Source of the DNA: Symsagittifera roscoffensis
Lineage: Eukaryota; Xenacoelomorpha; Acoela; Convolutidae
Direction of reading: 5' to 3'
NCBI RefSeq assembly: GCF_963678635.1
Contig: NC_087062.1
Location: forward strand, 26,034,154 to 26,098,153
DNA: 64,000 bases
Numbering within the stretch: the first letter of the stretch is position 1; every line of letters starts with the position of its first letter. The position numbers were made by a program, and so were the translations under genes. Of this stretch, positions 47,618 to 59,560 are shown in pieces. Below the pieces are notes generated by a model. It was not told the DNA's origin, did not search any database, and worked only from the letters and a program-made list of their open reading frames with translations.

Positions 47618-48664
47618 TTTAGATTACCGTAAACATTCTTTTTTAATCACTTCAAACATTCACATTTCTGTAAAAACAAGCTGAAAATAACCAATATCGA
47701 TTCTAGTTCAAATTCAGCCAATAGAACTTGTTCAAATTGCCACCTTTATATCTCTAACACAAACTTATTTAGCCAATAAAAATTTAATCTCCTGGCATAT
47801 CTAAAACTATAACTTTCCAACCTCCAGGTTAAAAATAAGCAACTTGCAAAAACTTGACAGCTAAAATAAACACTACTTCAATATTACAAGCCTCCCCTAT
47901 CATATTATGCAAAAAACAACAATATTTTCCCAACTCAGACTTCAAAAGTCCCTCAACCAAAAATGGCAAATTAGCTTAAAATAAAAAGACTCATGATCAT
48001 TTGGCCTAAAGTACAAATATTTCAAAGATACCCTCACTTACCCAACAAATAAAAACAAAACTATGAAGACCTCCGAAATACCATAAAAATACTTCCTCAA
48101 CAATTTTTCACAAAACTCAATCCACTTGTCAAAAAATCAATAATTAATCCGACCACACTTGAATTTTGCCTCAAAACTTTAAAAATATTTGACGAAACAA
48201 ATTTTTTCTGAAATTATTCTCTCCATAACAGTTGATCAATTAAAAAGAAAAACTTCTAAACCTCTCAACAAAATTTTTCACTGTTTTTGAATTTTTCCTA
48301 TTCTTTTTCATTGAAACTTTTGAATCTCTAACAATCCTTTCTATGAATTTTTGCTATCTTTTTTTTTAAATTTTTTACTCCCTATTTGAAATATATTTTC
48401 AACTTTCCCAAATCCTTGACCACATCTACAGGTACGAAAACATAAAATCTATTTAAATTATACGAACCATTTTTAGTCGAAAAGATATTTTCTTTTATTC
48501 ATAATTTTTCTCACATTTTTAATATCACTAATCATGACAATGTGCAAATGTATAAGAAAGGCAATAGTCTTATTTGTCTTGGCAACTATTCTTTTCATAC
48601 TTTGTTTATGAAGAATATTTTAATAAACATAAACTTTCCCAATAGACATTAAACGCTCAAATAA
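47618..48664 (+). other. Spacer between pol and ORF3
   Basis: About 1 kb without a long ORF. It includes a short hydrophobic open segment at 48477-48611 (ATG at 48534) that would span a membrane twice around KCIRKA. It also has T-rich tracts and several AG acceptor candidates before ORF3. Confidence 0.45.
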
Positions 48665-49711
48665 TTTTTCAAAATTGCTAATCAAACACCACCACACCAG
48701 TCCCCACCAACAACATCCCAAGAAAGTCCAATATCACCTAGAACCACCAACAACCGCCCACCATCAATTCGAACCTCTTTTCAAGACAACCAATACACTT
48801 TTGACGAACGACATGCACAATTATCTGAACCCTTAGAACCAGTTAATCGCCAAGCACCTTTAAGTGAACCAACGTATAATTTATACCCCACCTTGCAACA
48901 AGATCTTAATCGAGTAAGACACATAAGCCAAAATCAAAACACACTAGAAATAAATAGATAAATCATACACCCACGAAGAAATAGAAATTTTCAAATCCCC
49001 AGAGTTCATTTTAACATACCCCAATCACCGACACCAACTACATCAGAACTTTCAAGCAGTACATTACCAGAAACTCCCACTCTTCTTTCACAACGAAGTG
49101 TCTCAAATATTCCATCAGATTAATTAGGTTCAACCCCAACATCAGAACAAAATCGAGAAATTCCTTTAAACCCCCCAGATACCACCAAACTACCACCATA
49201 TTGGTCAACACACTCATATACTCAAGTTGAACCAAATTTAGTGAATGAACCAATAGATATCTCTTTAGATACAACATTATCATCCCTACCAGAAACACTT
49301 TCACTTCCATCAACACCATCCTTAAGTCAAATTTCACCAACACTTTTCCCTCTAAATTTTCCCACAAATCTTGACGCCGGATACCAAGAACAATCATCCA
49401 CAAATACCCCCCTACGTTTAGATTGGAATTCCTTCGTAGCACCTCCCCCACTATTTGAACAACATCAAGAAAGTAATCGACTCCACAATTGGGCACTAAA
49501 TAGACCACAGTATAGACAAGATATCCACAAAGATATTGAAGAACACAACATTCAAATACTCCAACAAAACAGTCTCCAAAAAAAGTTTGAAATCACAGTC
49601 AGACTTAATAATATTGTTCAACACCCATTTCCCCTATGTCCACCGAATATAACAGCTCGATCAATACCTCCCCCATTTATAACAACTGAAGTTATATATA
49701 AATACGATTGA
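48665..49711 (+). pseudogene. ORF3: Pro/Ser/Thr-rich protein of unknown function
   Basis: One frame of about 349 codons with TAA stops at 48959 and 49121. There is no obvious ATG at its 5' end; a spliced start is possible since pyrimidine-rich AG sites lie just upstream. About 230 residues are Pro/Ser/Thr-rich and low in hydrophobics (for example PETLSLPSTPSLSQISPTLF). The C-terminal 70 residues look folded (QKKFEITVRLNNIVQHPFPL). It lies between pol and the env-like gene. No family recognised; a mucin-like ectodomain or a disordered regulatory protein are both possible. Confidence 0.5.
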
Positions 49712-49739
49712 TATACCAAAAACAAAATTGGATATATTA

Positions 49740-49760
49740 CTTTTTATAACCCGTACTCAG
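49740..49760 (+). promoter_or_regulatory. Candidate 3' splice site of the env-like gene
   Basis: A T-rich tract followed by ACCCGTACTCAG ends 12 bases before the env-like ATG (49773). A spliced subgenomic RNA is how retroviral env genes are expressed. Confidence 0.45.
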
Positions 49761-49772
49761 GATTATCATAAC

Positions 49773-52204
49773 ATGTATATTTTAAAAGTATTCTCATTTC
49801 AACACCTACTTTTTCTAATTTTTTCCGAACAAAATACAATTCCATCTCCTCGCACAGGACCTCAAGATTTGTTAGTAACACTCTATGATTGTGAAGAAAA
49901 CGAAGAAAAAACGCTACACAAGTATGCTATAAATCAAGTCACACAATGTGAATCCGAACCACAAGCTATAGAAGCGACAAATATAGTAGCCGCATTATAC
50001 TCAAAAGCCCGATCAACAACACTAACAGGATACAAATTTACAGCAGCATTTTCAGAAAAGAAAGTAAATTGCTCACAAGTCTCAAATGGAAAAAAAACCG
50101 ACTAGACCACGAATCTTTCTATCAGAGTAATATAGAAAGATTGCTACATCTTAGCCCTCAAGACTGTAAGAATGAACTTAGTCGATTAAACTTAACACAA
50201 AACGAAGGAACAAATAGAAAACTTGTAAATTTTCAAGTTTTCCCAGACTTAGCAATCAAGCAGAACTTGAAAAACACCAAGGTCACATAAAACTAGACAC
50301 AAACTTCCCCTTTCATGGAACACACGGAAGATTAACATACGATTTACATGATAAACACTGGATATCACATATCGGTATAAACAATCCTTCAAATTGCAAA
50401 TCAGACACAAAAAATAAAGATTATCAAGAAATAAAGTTTTTTGACTGGAAAATACAACTTGAAAAAGTACAACTTACACTAGATTTAAAATACGACACAA
50501 ATGTTTAACAAGGCATTCGACGCCCTTGCAAAAATGAACAAGGATATTGCGACCCTACAACACGGACCCAAGCAACCATTGTATGGTTTCCTGAAGAAAC
50601 CTGCACAGTTTTTCAAGTAGCAAGGATACACGCTAGAATGATTAAATTTCACCACAAGTATTTTTTTGAATCAATCCCATTTGAAGAAATCAATCCCGAT
50701 CAAATTAGAAATAATACCACAAATTTAGGAACCTCCACAATATAGACAATAAACAAACACAATTTCAAATATACCCAGAAACAGAACTAGCATGTATATA
50801 TAAAAAACCAATTTACAAAACACAATATTCAGAAATTCTTGTCGAATACGAACACGGTTTCAACATGAATACAGGACATCTAATTTTAGACCCTATGGCC
50901 ACATCTCATTCATTTACCGACGGAAACCCTTATGTTTCAGTAAAATTTCAGAAAAACATAGGATGAATAGGTGGAAAACTAAAACCACAAGACGCAGATA
51001 GTACACGGTTACAAGAACTATCACTTATGAATCGTACATATTTTGGCGCAATTCATTTGATATACATTTAGATATGAAACTAGATTACACAATAAGCAGA
51101 ATTTTTCAAGAAATGTCACTCTCAGAATTAGAAACACTACATCAACTATGTGAACTAGAAAGAACCCAGATTTTACAGTCACTAGCACTAACAGTTCTCA
51201 AAATACCAGATGCAGGAGATTTGTTATCCGGAAATAGATCAAACTTTTTTAATAATGAAGGAAACATTTTATGGTATTACATTTGTACCAAAAAACTATC
51301 ACCTTTATACGTTTTTGAAGATAAAAGATGTTATAAAAGAATCCCCATATTTTACAAAAATAAAGTATATTTTGTTGATACACTCTCAAGACGAACATAT
51401 TTTTGGGACACAGCAGTAACATGTGGATCAAAAAACAGCCACAACGTTGTACAATTAAATACCGACAAAAATAAAAATTATCTATTAACACCATACCCAA
51501 CATTAATGCCACCATTAAAAAAGTTCTTACCTGAGAGCATTCGAGCTATAGCCCGCAATTCAAATATCGATTTACAATCGATAGGTATCAGACATACAAC
51601 ATCACAGACGTAAACAACAATTTCAAGAACTACTTACGAAAATGGAAACAATACAACGACAATCAATAGATCAAAACTTACGAAAACTTGCAGAAACAGC
51701 AGGATTTTCAGAGATTTACGCACAAGAATACAGCGGACATTTTAAAGACATAAAAGATTACATTTATTGCAAATGGTGAAAAATCTCGACCACAGGATAT
51801 ATCACCGATCAATGTTTTTTGTTTTGTAAATCTCAAAAATGAAGTTTTAGCTTTTCTAGGATGGCCATATAACATCTTAGAAAGATACCTATCTTATACG
51901 CTATGTTTAACTTTATTGGATTTCTTTTCTCATTACTAAAAGGAATCTATAACACATGCGCAATACATAACAAGTAAACCGACAAGCAAGGGTAGCACGC
52001 ATATTATTTGCACGATTTTTTGGAATATTTTCATCATCAAAAAACAAAATCCTCTTAGATGCACAAATTAGGAAATATAATACAAAACTATCAACAAATC
52101 CCAACACATACGACGAATCAAATAACAATAATAATATAAATGCATGCCAAATATCCATTTTAACCATCCATTGTCATAAGTCTTACGAAACTTTAGGAAC
52201 TTAG
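49773..52204 (+). pseudogene. env-like glycoprotein gene
   Basis: A membrane glycoprotein-like product after pol. The ATG at 49773 opens a typical signal peptide (MYILKVFSFQHLLFLIFSEQ). The ectodomain is Cys-containing with several N-x-S/T sites and a YDC motif early. Frames change near 50100, 50265, 50740 and 51070, and stops occur at 50506 and 50966, among others. The longest intact piece (51074-51613, 179 codons) holds EMSLSELETLHQLCELERTQ and a Cys-rich stretch. Near 51903 a hydrophobic segment (MFNFIGFLFSLLKGIYNT) would anchor the membrane, followed by a tail to about 52204. The arrangement resembles surface glycoproteins captured by invertebrate LTR elements. The specific virus family is not assigned. 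This copy is non-functional. Confidence 0.6.
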
Positions 52205-52342
52205 CAATGACACCCCCAAACTTAAGACCCAGTCACATACAAAGCCCCATCCAATATATAGTGACACAACACCCCACAATTGACGATACATACGAACAGA
52301 TCATTGAACAGCCCCATACCACTACTTTTCAGTCTCAAAATA

Positions 52343-52357
52343 ATCATTTTTTTTTAG
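52343..52357 (+). promoter_or_regulatory. Candidate 3' splice site of ORF4
   Basis: CATTTTTTTTTAG, a near-ideal pyrimidine tract plus AG, lies six bases before the ATG of the unknown ORF. This supports expression from its own spliced RNA. Confidence 0.55.
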
Positions 52358-52363
52358 CCCACG

Positions 52364-54166
52364 ATGAGCAGACAAGTTGAATCACTCCATCGATCAAACT
52401 CCCAGCCTGCCAACCTCCAAAATCCAACCCCTATTATCCCACTTTTTGCTTTTCCGCCACCTGATTCACCACAAATTAATACATCATCAGGCATGAACTC
52501 TGACATTAACTTAGATATCACAATTTTCACAACAATTTCACAATTCAATAATTCTGATATAGAAACACCCGATGAGTACGCAGATTCCGAACCATCCCCT
52601 TCTACTCATACCCAGACCAGCTCAACAACCTTCTCAAAACCTCCCTTCCCACCTATCGAACCCCAAAGCCAACATACATTTCCCTACACTCCTTCTCAAG
52701 TAACCCCAACCTACTCCCCATTCAATAATGAACGCTCCACCAAAAACTCCCCGGATAATAATCAAATTTCCGAAGAACTAGATAATTTTATAACACTCCC
52801 ACAACAATTGCTATCTCCCCGCACTCTAACTATTCACTAATTATCATCAAAAATAACATCATCAAATCCACCAACACCTACACCAATTTCAGATTATACT
52901 CCATCATTAGCTCATTCATCCACATTAACAAAAGCATCCACCAGTACTAATCGTGCTTATAGAACCTTTAAACGTAAATTCGCAAACCACCCATTCCAAT
53001 CCAAACCCGGAACCGCCCGAGAAAATATCAACCATCCAGACCACACCAATACTACGAATTTTCTTCAAATAACCCTACCTTTATTTCCCCAATATACCTA
53101 AAATTAATACGAAACTAACCCTGAACCACGTCACTTTGTAGATGAACATGTATTAATACCCACACTTCATTGGACAGCTTATTATAATTTTACTAACCCC
53201 CTTACGCTACCACTCTATAACACCACTATAGATATTGAAAGAAATAAGGACGGTTTATCCAAAGTAACCACAGCACTCATCCCCCGACAATTTACATATG
53301 TAGAATATAGAAAATTACTAAAAACATTCACTGCACCCAGAGCTAACGACTTTTCGATTGAATATTATAATCATAACATCATTAGATCTAATCAAGACCA
53401 GTTTCATGACGACGGTCAGTTTGCTAACCCACAACTCACAGAGAAATTTTTTATAAAAACACCTTACTTATTCACACTTAACATCTTAGATAAAAAGCAT
53501 GATCACATTATTTCAGAAGCATTATCAGATATTCAAGCATACGAATCATTTCACGAAAAATATCAAAGATTTCCATTAACCTTCCTTTTTCTCACACCAA
53601 AGGAACGTGATTTGCACTGTTCACACGACATCATGTTACGAACTAAACAAACGCACACCTACACTTGTTATCGATTTATCCAAAATCATTTTCATATACA
53701 CACACTATCGCGACAACCCCACCACAGATTTCAGTTTACCAATTCCAAATACACATCACCATTTTTTCTAAACTTCACGTATTGTATTAAAAATACTAAC
53801 CTTCAAGGCATCCTCCGCAATTACGACCCGATCACCCAGATGTATATATTTTGTCCCCTCACCAAGACTTTCAACGACGAAGAAGCCCGTCCCCTAATAG
53901 TCCCGCATGAATATATACAACCTATAGAATTACCCATTTGAAAATTCATCCATAACACTAAATACAATCATAAAATTTACAATCTAATCCAAAACACACC
54001 TCATGAATTTGCAGTAGGCACCGAAGAATTAAAAACCATCGAAACACTTGAATTGCTTTGACCACTGATGCAAACTAAAAATATCATACGCATACTAGCA
54101 AAATTACTAACTACATCAGACGCTATTCAGGATGTTTTCCCTCACGGCTTTTTCCCCGACGACTAA
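52364..54166 (+). pseudogene. ORF4: ~600-codon ORF of unknown function
   Basis: A single reading frame from ATG 52364 to TAA 54164, interrupted by stops at 52838, 53098, 53104, 53939 and 54059 but with no frameshift. Residues 1-245 are Pro/Ser/Thr-rich and disordered-looking (for example DEYADSEPSPSTHTQTSSTT). Residues 250-600 have a folded composition with aromatic and hydrophobic periodicity (HVLIPTLHWTAYYNFTNPL, TFLFLTPKERDLHCSHDI, FLNFTYCIKNTNLQGI). No signal peptide or transmembrane segment. It lies after the env-like gene and before the 3' LTR, where complex retroviruses carry accessory genes. I recognise no family. The open frame persisting across 600 codons shows past selection. Confidence 0.6.
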
Positions 54167-55743
54167 AGGTAAAATTTTAATAGCTAACTAATTTTAAATA
54201 AACACTAACCATTCTCTATATTTAAATTACTTTTTCTTTAGTCTTCACCCATGATCACCTTCAACAAGAAGAAAAAACAAATAAAAATACAGACTCTTTT
54301 TTCAGCAAAAACTCTATTAAATCTATAGCACTGAATGATGCAGTAAAATTCAATTCGAAAGCAATAAACTCATTTATTAATTATTTCCCTAAATGTAGTA
54401 AAATTCAATACAATGAAAATCAATTTATAATTTTCGAATCCACACAAAGCAGTAAAATTTAATATTTAAGTAGTAAATTATACAAAGATACGCAGTACTA
54501 ACCTTTTATTATCTTCTGTTTACTCGCACAAGAGTTCTATCCACAATCGCACAAGTCGCCCACGAAGAATTGTTTAAAATAATGAATTTTAAGTTTTAAG
54601 TTTGCACTAACAACAACTCAAACAAGCAATAACAAGTTTCCAACTTTCCTTTAACCCGGTTGGAATGGAATTATATAATAACCAAACTAACCTATGCAGC
54701 AAACTAAACGCCATAAACCACAAACTAACAGCATGACTAAGAAAAGAACACCTACGGTACCCAAACTGGATTACACCAGCTTAAAACTGGATAACTTTTT
54801 CTTTTGAAGACTATTACCAAGAAATAATAAAACACCAAAAAGTCGCAGGACAAACCCAAACAAAAAACAATTTGATTTTGAGAAAAGGACACAACCAAAA
54901 TAACAAAAGGAAACTAGAAAAAATATAGCAAAAACGTTAGCACAAAACAGGTCCCCTTAAAACACCAGCATGAAATCATACTCCCACTCCTGGCCTAACC
55001 CACCAGAGAGGACGTCCTGAGCATGCTCTATAGCCGGCCTAACCCACCGTGCTACATCCAGGCTTTGTGACTACATCATATTTTTGACAAGAGGTACTCA
55101 AAGGTGAGTAACTCTTAAAAATAACTGAACTAAAACTTAAACGCTTTTGCGAAAACAATTAACCAAAATCATAACTAAAAAATAGAATTAACAAAACTTT
55201 ATAAAATGTAAATTATAATATGCAGTACATAGATCACGAACAAACGCAACGAAGAGCATCCAAAGACTAGACGACCCCATCACACTCAACCTACAAAATG
55301 GCTAAACACAAATGACATGCCGCTAACAATCACGACTCATAAAGGATTTAGAGTACGACTTGACTTCGCAGAAAAGGACATCATTGAACCAGACCAATGA
55401 CCACCTCGATGTTCAAGTATACGTACAGATCCGAGTTACAAGGCATCCCCTCCAAACACGATCTTCACGCATTCCCAGATAAGAATGATTTTCGATCAGC
55501 TCTCCACCCAAGCAGAACAAACAATCATAACAAACCATTTTGAAATCAGGTTGATTTTACCGGCGGTTGCAGTCATCGTCAAAAAAACAACTAACAAGTT
55601 CATGTCGACGATTCTAGCTTCGTGGAGCTTTTTTCTCCAAGAACAAAACAAGAAATGATGCTCGCCAAATAACAACGACCATCATCCATCCTTCATTACA
55701 GATCGAAGATCTAAAATTCAAAACTCTCTAAACCACGGATGGG
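54167..55743 (+). other. 3' untranslated region of the giant element
   Basis: 1.6 kb without a long ORF. The 13-base GGCCTAACCCACC occurs at about 54994 and 55037. The sequence just before the 3' LTR (AACCACGGATGGG) is the only candidate polypurine tract and is weak. Confidence 0.5.
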
Positions 55744-56154
55744 TGGAACCAGATCTGAACAATATTTTTATTATTGGTTATAAACTGGATATTTTATCAC
55801 TATAAAATATTTAATATTAACCAATCATGATCCATCTAACTAATAACCCACTTATTTGTAAGTGCTGAATTGCTTGTAATTTCAGCACCACAGAGATTTG
55901 AATTTAACTTAGAAATTAGTTACCTCTCCAAGAGACCTTCTAGCAATCGCAACAAGCCAGTATACTCTAGATCTATTGAGCCTAGCAGAGACTAGTTAAA
56001 CACCCTGAGACAAGTAGATATAAGAAAAAGATTAGGATCGGTATTAGACTAAGAAGTTGCCCGAATCTATCCGGCCGAAAATAAGATAGCGTGACGAGCA
56101 GACGGTGTACCCTATCCAAAATTACTCTATGAGTTACACTTCGGTCCTAACTCA
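55744..56154 (+). repeat. 3' LTR of the giant element, full length
   Basis: 411 bp, TGGAACC...CTAACTCA. It matches the 5' LTRs at both ends and keeps an extra 252-bp middle block that starts with an 8-bp stem hairpin (GTGCTGAA...TTCAGCAC, 55862-55888). A TATA-like CACTATAAAATATT lies near 55797. Confidence 0.82.
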
Positions 56155-58074
56155 TACGAGTCTTCACTACGTTCATTACTCTTAAACAGCCTCATTGAAT
56201 TATACAGAAGATATCAAAGAAGAATAGAAAACGTTTTTCGAAATTTGGTATTTTCACTTTTTTTTTCGCTGATTTCAAAATTTTTTTCAGAATAGGATTT
56301 AAAGAATTATTCAGATTTTCGAGGTTTATTCAAACTCTTTTGGTAACCCTTTGAAATCGGGCAAGTAAAAAAAACTAAAAATACTTTTTTTATGATTTCA
56401 CTAAGACTTATTTGGTGTAAGACTGTAAATTTACTTAGAGTTTTAAAAAATAAAATAAAATCAGATCAAACAATCAAAAACAGCATTTTGTAGAAAATCA
56501 TTTAATAGAACGTTTTTTTTTTGTCTCGATGCCTTCATAATTACAAAAACAAAAAAGAAGTACCCTGGCGCTGAGTCATGTCGAAAAGGGTTTTTGGGTT
56601 TCATCCATCCCGTAACAAGTATGTGACCATTTCCGTCTTCTTTTCCATTCTCCTCTTGAGTCCGACCTGCACTCTAAACATACAAGCTTACCTAGTCAAC
56701 AGGCAGTTCTAAAAGTGACGTGACAATGTCCTTAAGGGAAGTAACAAAAACAATTTTGAACTTATAAAAGTTTATTCTGCTTTAAAGCTTAATCGAACAA
56801 GTTATTTCACCTGCGGTTATTTCACCTGTTTTTTTTTGAAATTCAAAAAAAATTTTATCCTTGATATTTGTTTTTTTTTTCTGAAAAATTTTTCAATAAT
56901 ATGGAAATAAATTTTGGATCTAAATTTTGTTTTTGGCATTCAACCTCGGCTTCAACCTCAAAGGTGTTTTCGGCACTCGTTTTCGGCACTCGTTTTCGGC
57001 ACTCGTTTCACATATATTCGGCTATAAAAGCGACGTTATAAAAGTTTTGGAGTCAATTAGACAAAAAGTTAAAAATACAAGATCGGCGAAGGCAACAATC
57101 TCCACAGTTTTATAATTTTAAAACAATAAAGTTGAGCTTGGTAATTTGACTATTACAAAACACTAGTAAAATCTTTTCAATTGTAAAAATGAGTAGCGTT
57201 TTCCTGAAAATGATTTTTTGGACTGCTTCACATATCAGTTTTTTCTACTTTTGGTGTCAGATGAAAAGCGTTAGTAGCTGTAAGATTGCATCCAATAAAG
57301 TTTCAACAACAGCAAGACTAATCGTGTGATAAAAGAGTTGATTATTCTGACTACTCTTAAGGTCGATAAAGAAATATTTTTGTTAAAAAATTGTTTGAAA
57401 CGGTTAAAAAAAATAAAAATTTGTATTTTTTTGTTTATTTATTTGCTACTTCTATCCCTCATCATGCTAAGCACCAAGTCATAAAATTTCCTCCAGGAAA
57501 CTTTTTATCAGACTAAAAATTTTGCCTCAATTCCATTTGGAATAATCGAAGTGGCAGTATACACGTTAAAGGGATGGAAATTATAGTGCTTAAATTTAAC
57601 TGTTCCAAAATGACCAAATTGGCAACCATCAAACTACCATAATTTTACAAAAAATTATTGCAGGAGAAGGAAATTTTTGAATGTGTAGTCAGTACATTAT
57701 TGGCTTTGAGATGGTACAAAAAGTCCGACTCAAAAGGCAAGTTATGTCAAAATTTGTCTGGGGAGAAAAAAAACACATCCGAGTACAATTGTTCTGCCAT
57801 TAAATTCCAAAATCAGTTTTTGTTGTCGAAAAAGACCCATTGCCAAAACTTATGGAGTCCTGTGTTTGTTTAATTGCGCTGGTTGTCTTGAAATTTTTTT
57901 GTAATCATCAAGGTTGTTGTGAAGATCTACCGCCAAGAGTGAGAATTGAACAAATTGACCCTTCCTTGTCTCAACTCGTTTAACCTCTTTTTATAACGAC
58001 TTTTTTATATTTTTCTTTTGAATTTTCAAGTTCGAGCGGTGCAAGGTTTATCGTAACCCGCTCTGTTGTTGGTT
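56155..58074. other. Non-coding AT-rich stretch
   Basis: No gene recognised. A 13-bp tandem TTTTCGGCACTCG x 3 lies at 56967-57005. Confidence 0.45.
56967..57005. repeat. Short tandem repeat, 13 bp x 3
   Basis: Three perfect TTTTCGGCACTCG units. Confidence 0.85.
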
Positions 58075-59560
58075 TCTCACGGTAGAGCTGATATTGGTAA
58101 ATCTCATCTTTAAAAACTATCGACAAGGCCTCTCAATCAACCAAAAACACGGCAGGAGATGATTAAATGCACTCACGGCATCTGAACGCGCCTAATTTCT
58201 TTCCTCCCTTAGTTCCAAAAAATGCAGAATGAAAGAGTAATGGTCTGAAGTTTTTACCGTCCTAATCGATGAAGCAAACGTTTTGTCGCCAGAAGGACTA
58301 GTTTACTTTACATCAAAGGTTGTGCGAAATAAAAAAGGCTTATTTATCACCACAACGGAAACTCACTATTAAGAAATTGCTCTATTATTTTAGATTGGGA
58401 CCCATATCAACTGGCACTGGTTATGGCAAACCCTAATTACTCCAAACCCAAAAACAAACTAACGCAAATTGCTAATTCATCGAAACTATTCAAAGTATAC
58501 AAACTAACTGAGATAGTGCACCAAGACAACAACCGCCGGTTTGCAGATTTTTTTTTGAATATCGGATAAGAATCAGTGACTAAAATAGTGAAAACACTGC
58601 AAAATTAAGACAAGCACAAGTTATTTCGCAGGAGGTGATCTTAGACATCCAAGAGATTCGCTTCATCGAATCACTGAGCATGTTTTTGCAGACGAATAAA
58701 ACCAGTTTATGCCCTCACTACTTCCAAGTACCGCATACAAAAGCAGACATTACTCAAATTTACAGAAATTGTGGTAACATCTTCTAAAGTCAGAATGAAG
58801 TCTAAAAAAACTAATCCTTCTTAAAGTGGGAGCTCGTGTTTTGCTCAATAGAAACGTTGGTGTAACAGATGTTCTGAGTACATTTGGAAGGATTGAAATC
58901 TATCAAAACTCTGATATCAAGCAAGTTTATATTAAATTTGATGACAAAACAATCGGTGCTAACTCTGTGGCTAAAACGGGTGGCGTTTTTCGGAACAAAC
59001 AGGACGTGTGCCAAGGTTCAAACTATCACACAAATTTCAACAAAAAGCTTCTTATGAGACGTATCAACTGCTTCCTATGCCTACTTGCGCTGTCACTAAT
59101 CATAAGTGCAAAGTGCTGCCCTTATTTCACTCGTTTTTGGTTTTTTACTAGGGCTGTTGCTTTTCATAAATGCTAAAATCTTAAAATTATTTCAATCGAA
59201 ATTATTTTCCGCATTAGCTACTATAATTCGATCAGATATGGTCAAGCGTACGTTCTTCTCAGTCGTGTAACTTCATTGGAAAGTTTTCATGGGCTAAGTT
59301 TTAATCCCAGGCTCTTGCGCGCTATTCCACAAATTGCCACAGAGCTACAGAACTGTTGCAGAAACCAACCTGGAGTCCATGATAATTTTTTTATACTCGA
59401 ACGACTACAGGATTCAAGCTTTTGTATCCTGCACTGTCAGAGGTGTCTTTTCATCTTTAGCCAAAATTTCTTTCGATTCCAGATTGACTTCAAAAGACAT
59501 CTTTGCCCTACCAAAAGCACTTTTAGCACCAGCCCATGAATCAGCTGTCCTCTTGAATTC
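58075..59560 (+). pseudogene. Decayed PIF1-like helicase gene
   Basis: SF1B DNA helicase of the PIF1 type, identified by motifs in the right order across broken frames: a degenerate Walker A (GRADIGKSHL, 58081), Walker B TVLIDEANVLSPEGLVYF (58255), motif III WDPYQL (usual GDxxQL), LFKVYKLTEIVHQDNNRRFA near 58500, VGARVLLNRNVGVTDV (58826), KQVYIKFDDKTIG, and a late VTNHKC segment near 59100, corresponding to TIHKxQG. Between the motifs are stops and frameshifts, and Walker A and motif III are mutated. Such genes occur as host PIF1, as the helicase half of Helitrons, or as amplified standalone copies. No Rep domain or Helitron ends are seen here, so the origin is open. Confidence 0.7.

Larger units (their letters stand above)
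31455..56154 (+). mobile_element. Giant env-bearing LTR retroelement (Ty3/mdg4-type), with internal 5' duplication
   Basis: Bounded by matching TGGAACCAGATCT... / ...TCCTAACTCA LTRs at 31455 and 55744, with an additional 5' LTR copy at 36339. It is 24.7 kb as found, and 19.8 kb counted from the second 5' LTR. Internal order: leader, basic ORF, gag, PR-RT-RNase H-IN, P/S/T-rich ORF, env-like gene, unknown ORF, 3' UTR. Known Ty3-type elements are mostly 5-12 kb, so this one is unusually large. The coding strand is strongly A-rich and G-poor compared with flanking DNA. In-frame stops and frameshifts make this copy defective. No convincing target-site duplication is seen. Confidence 0.85.
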
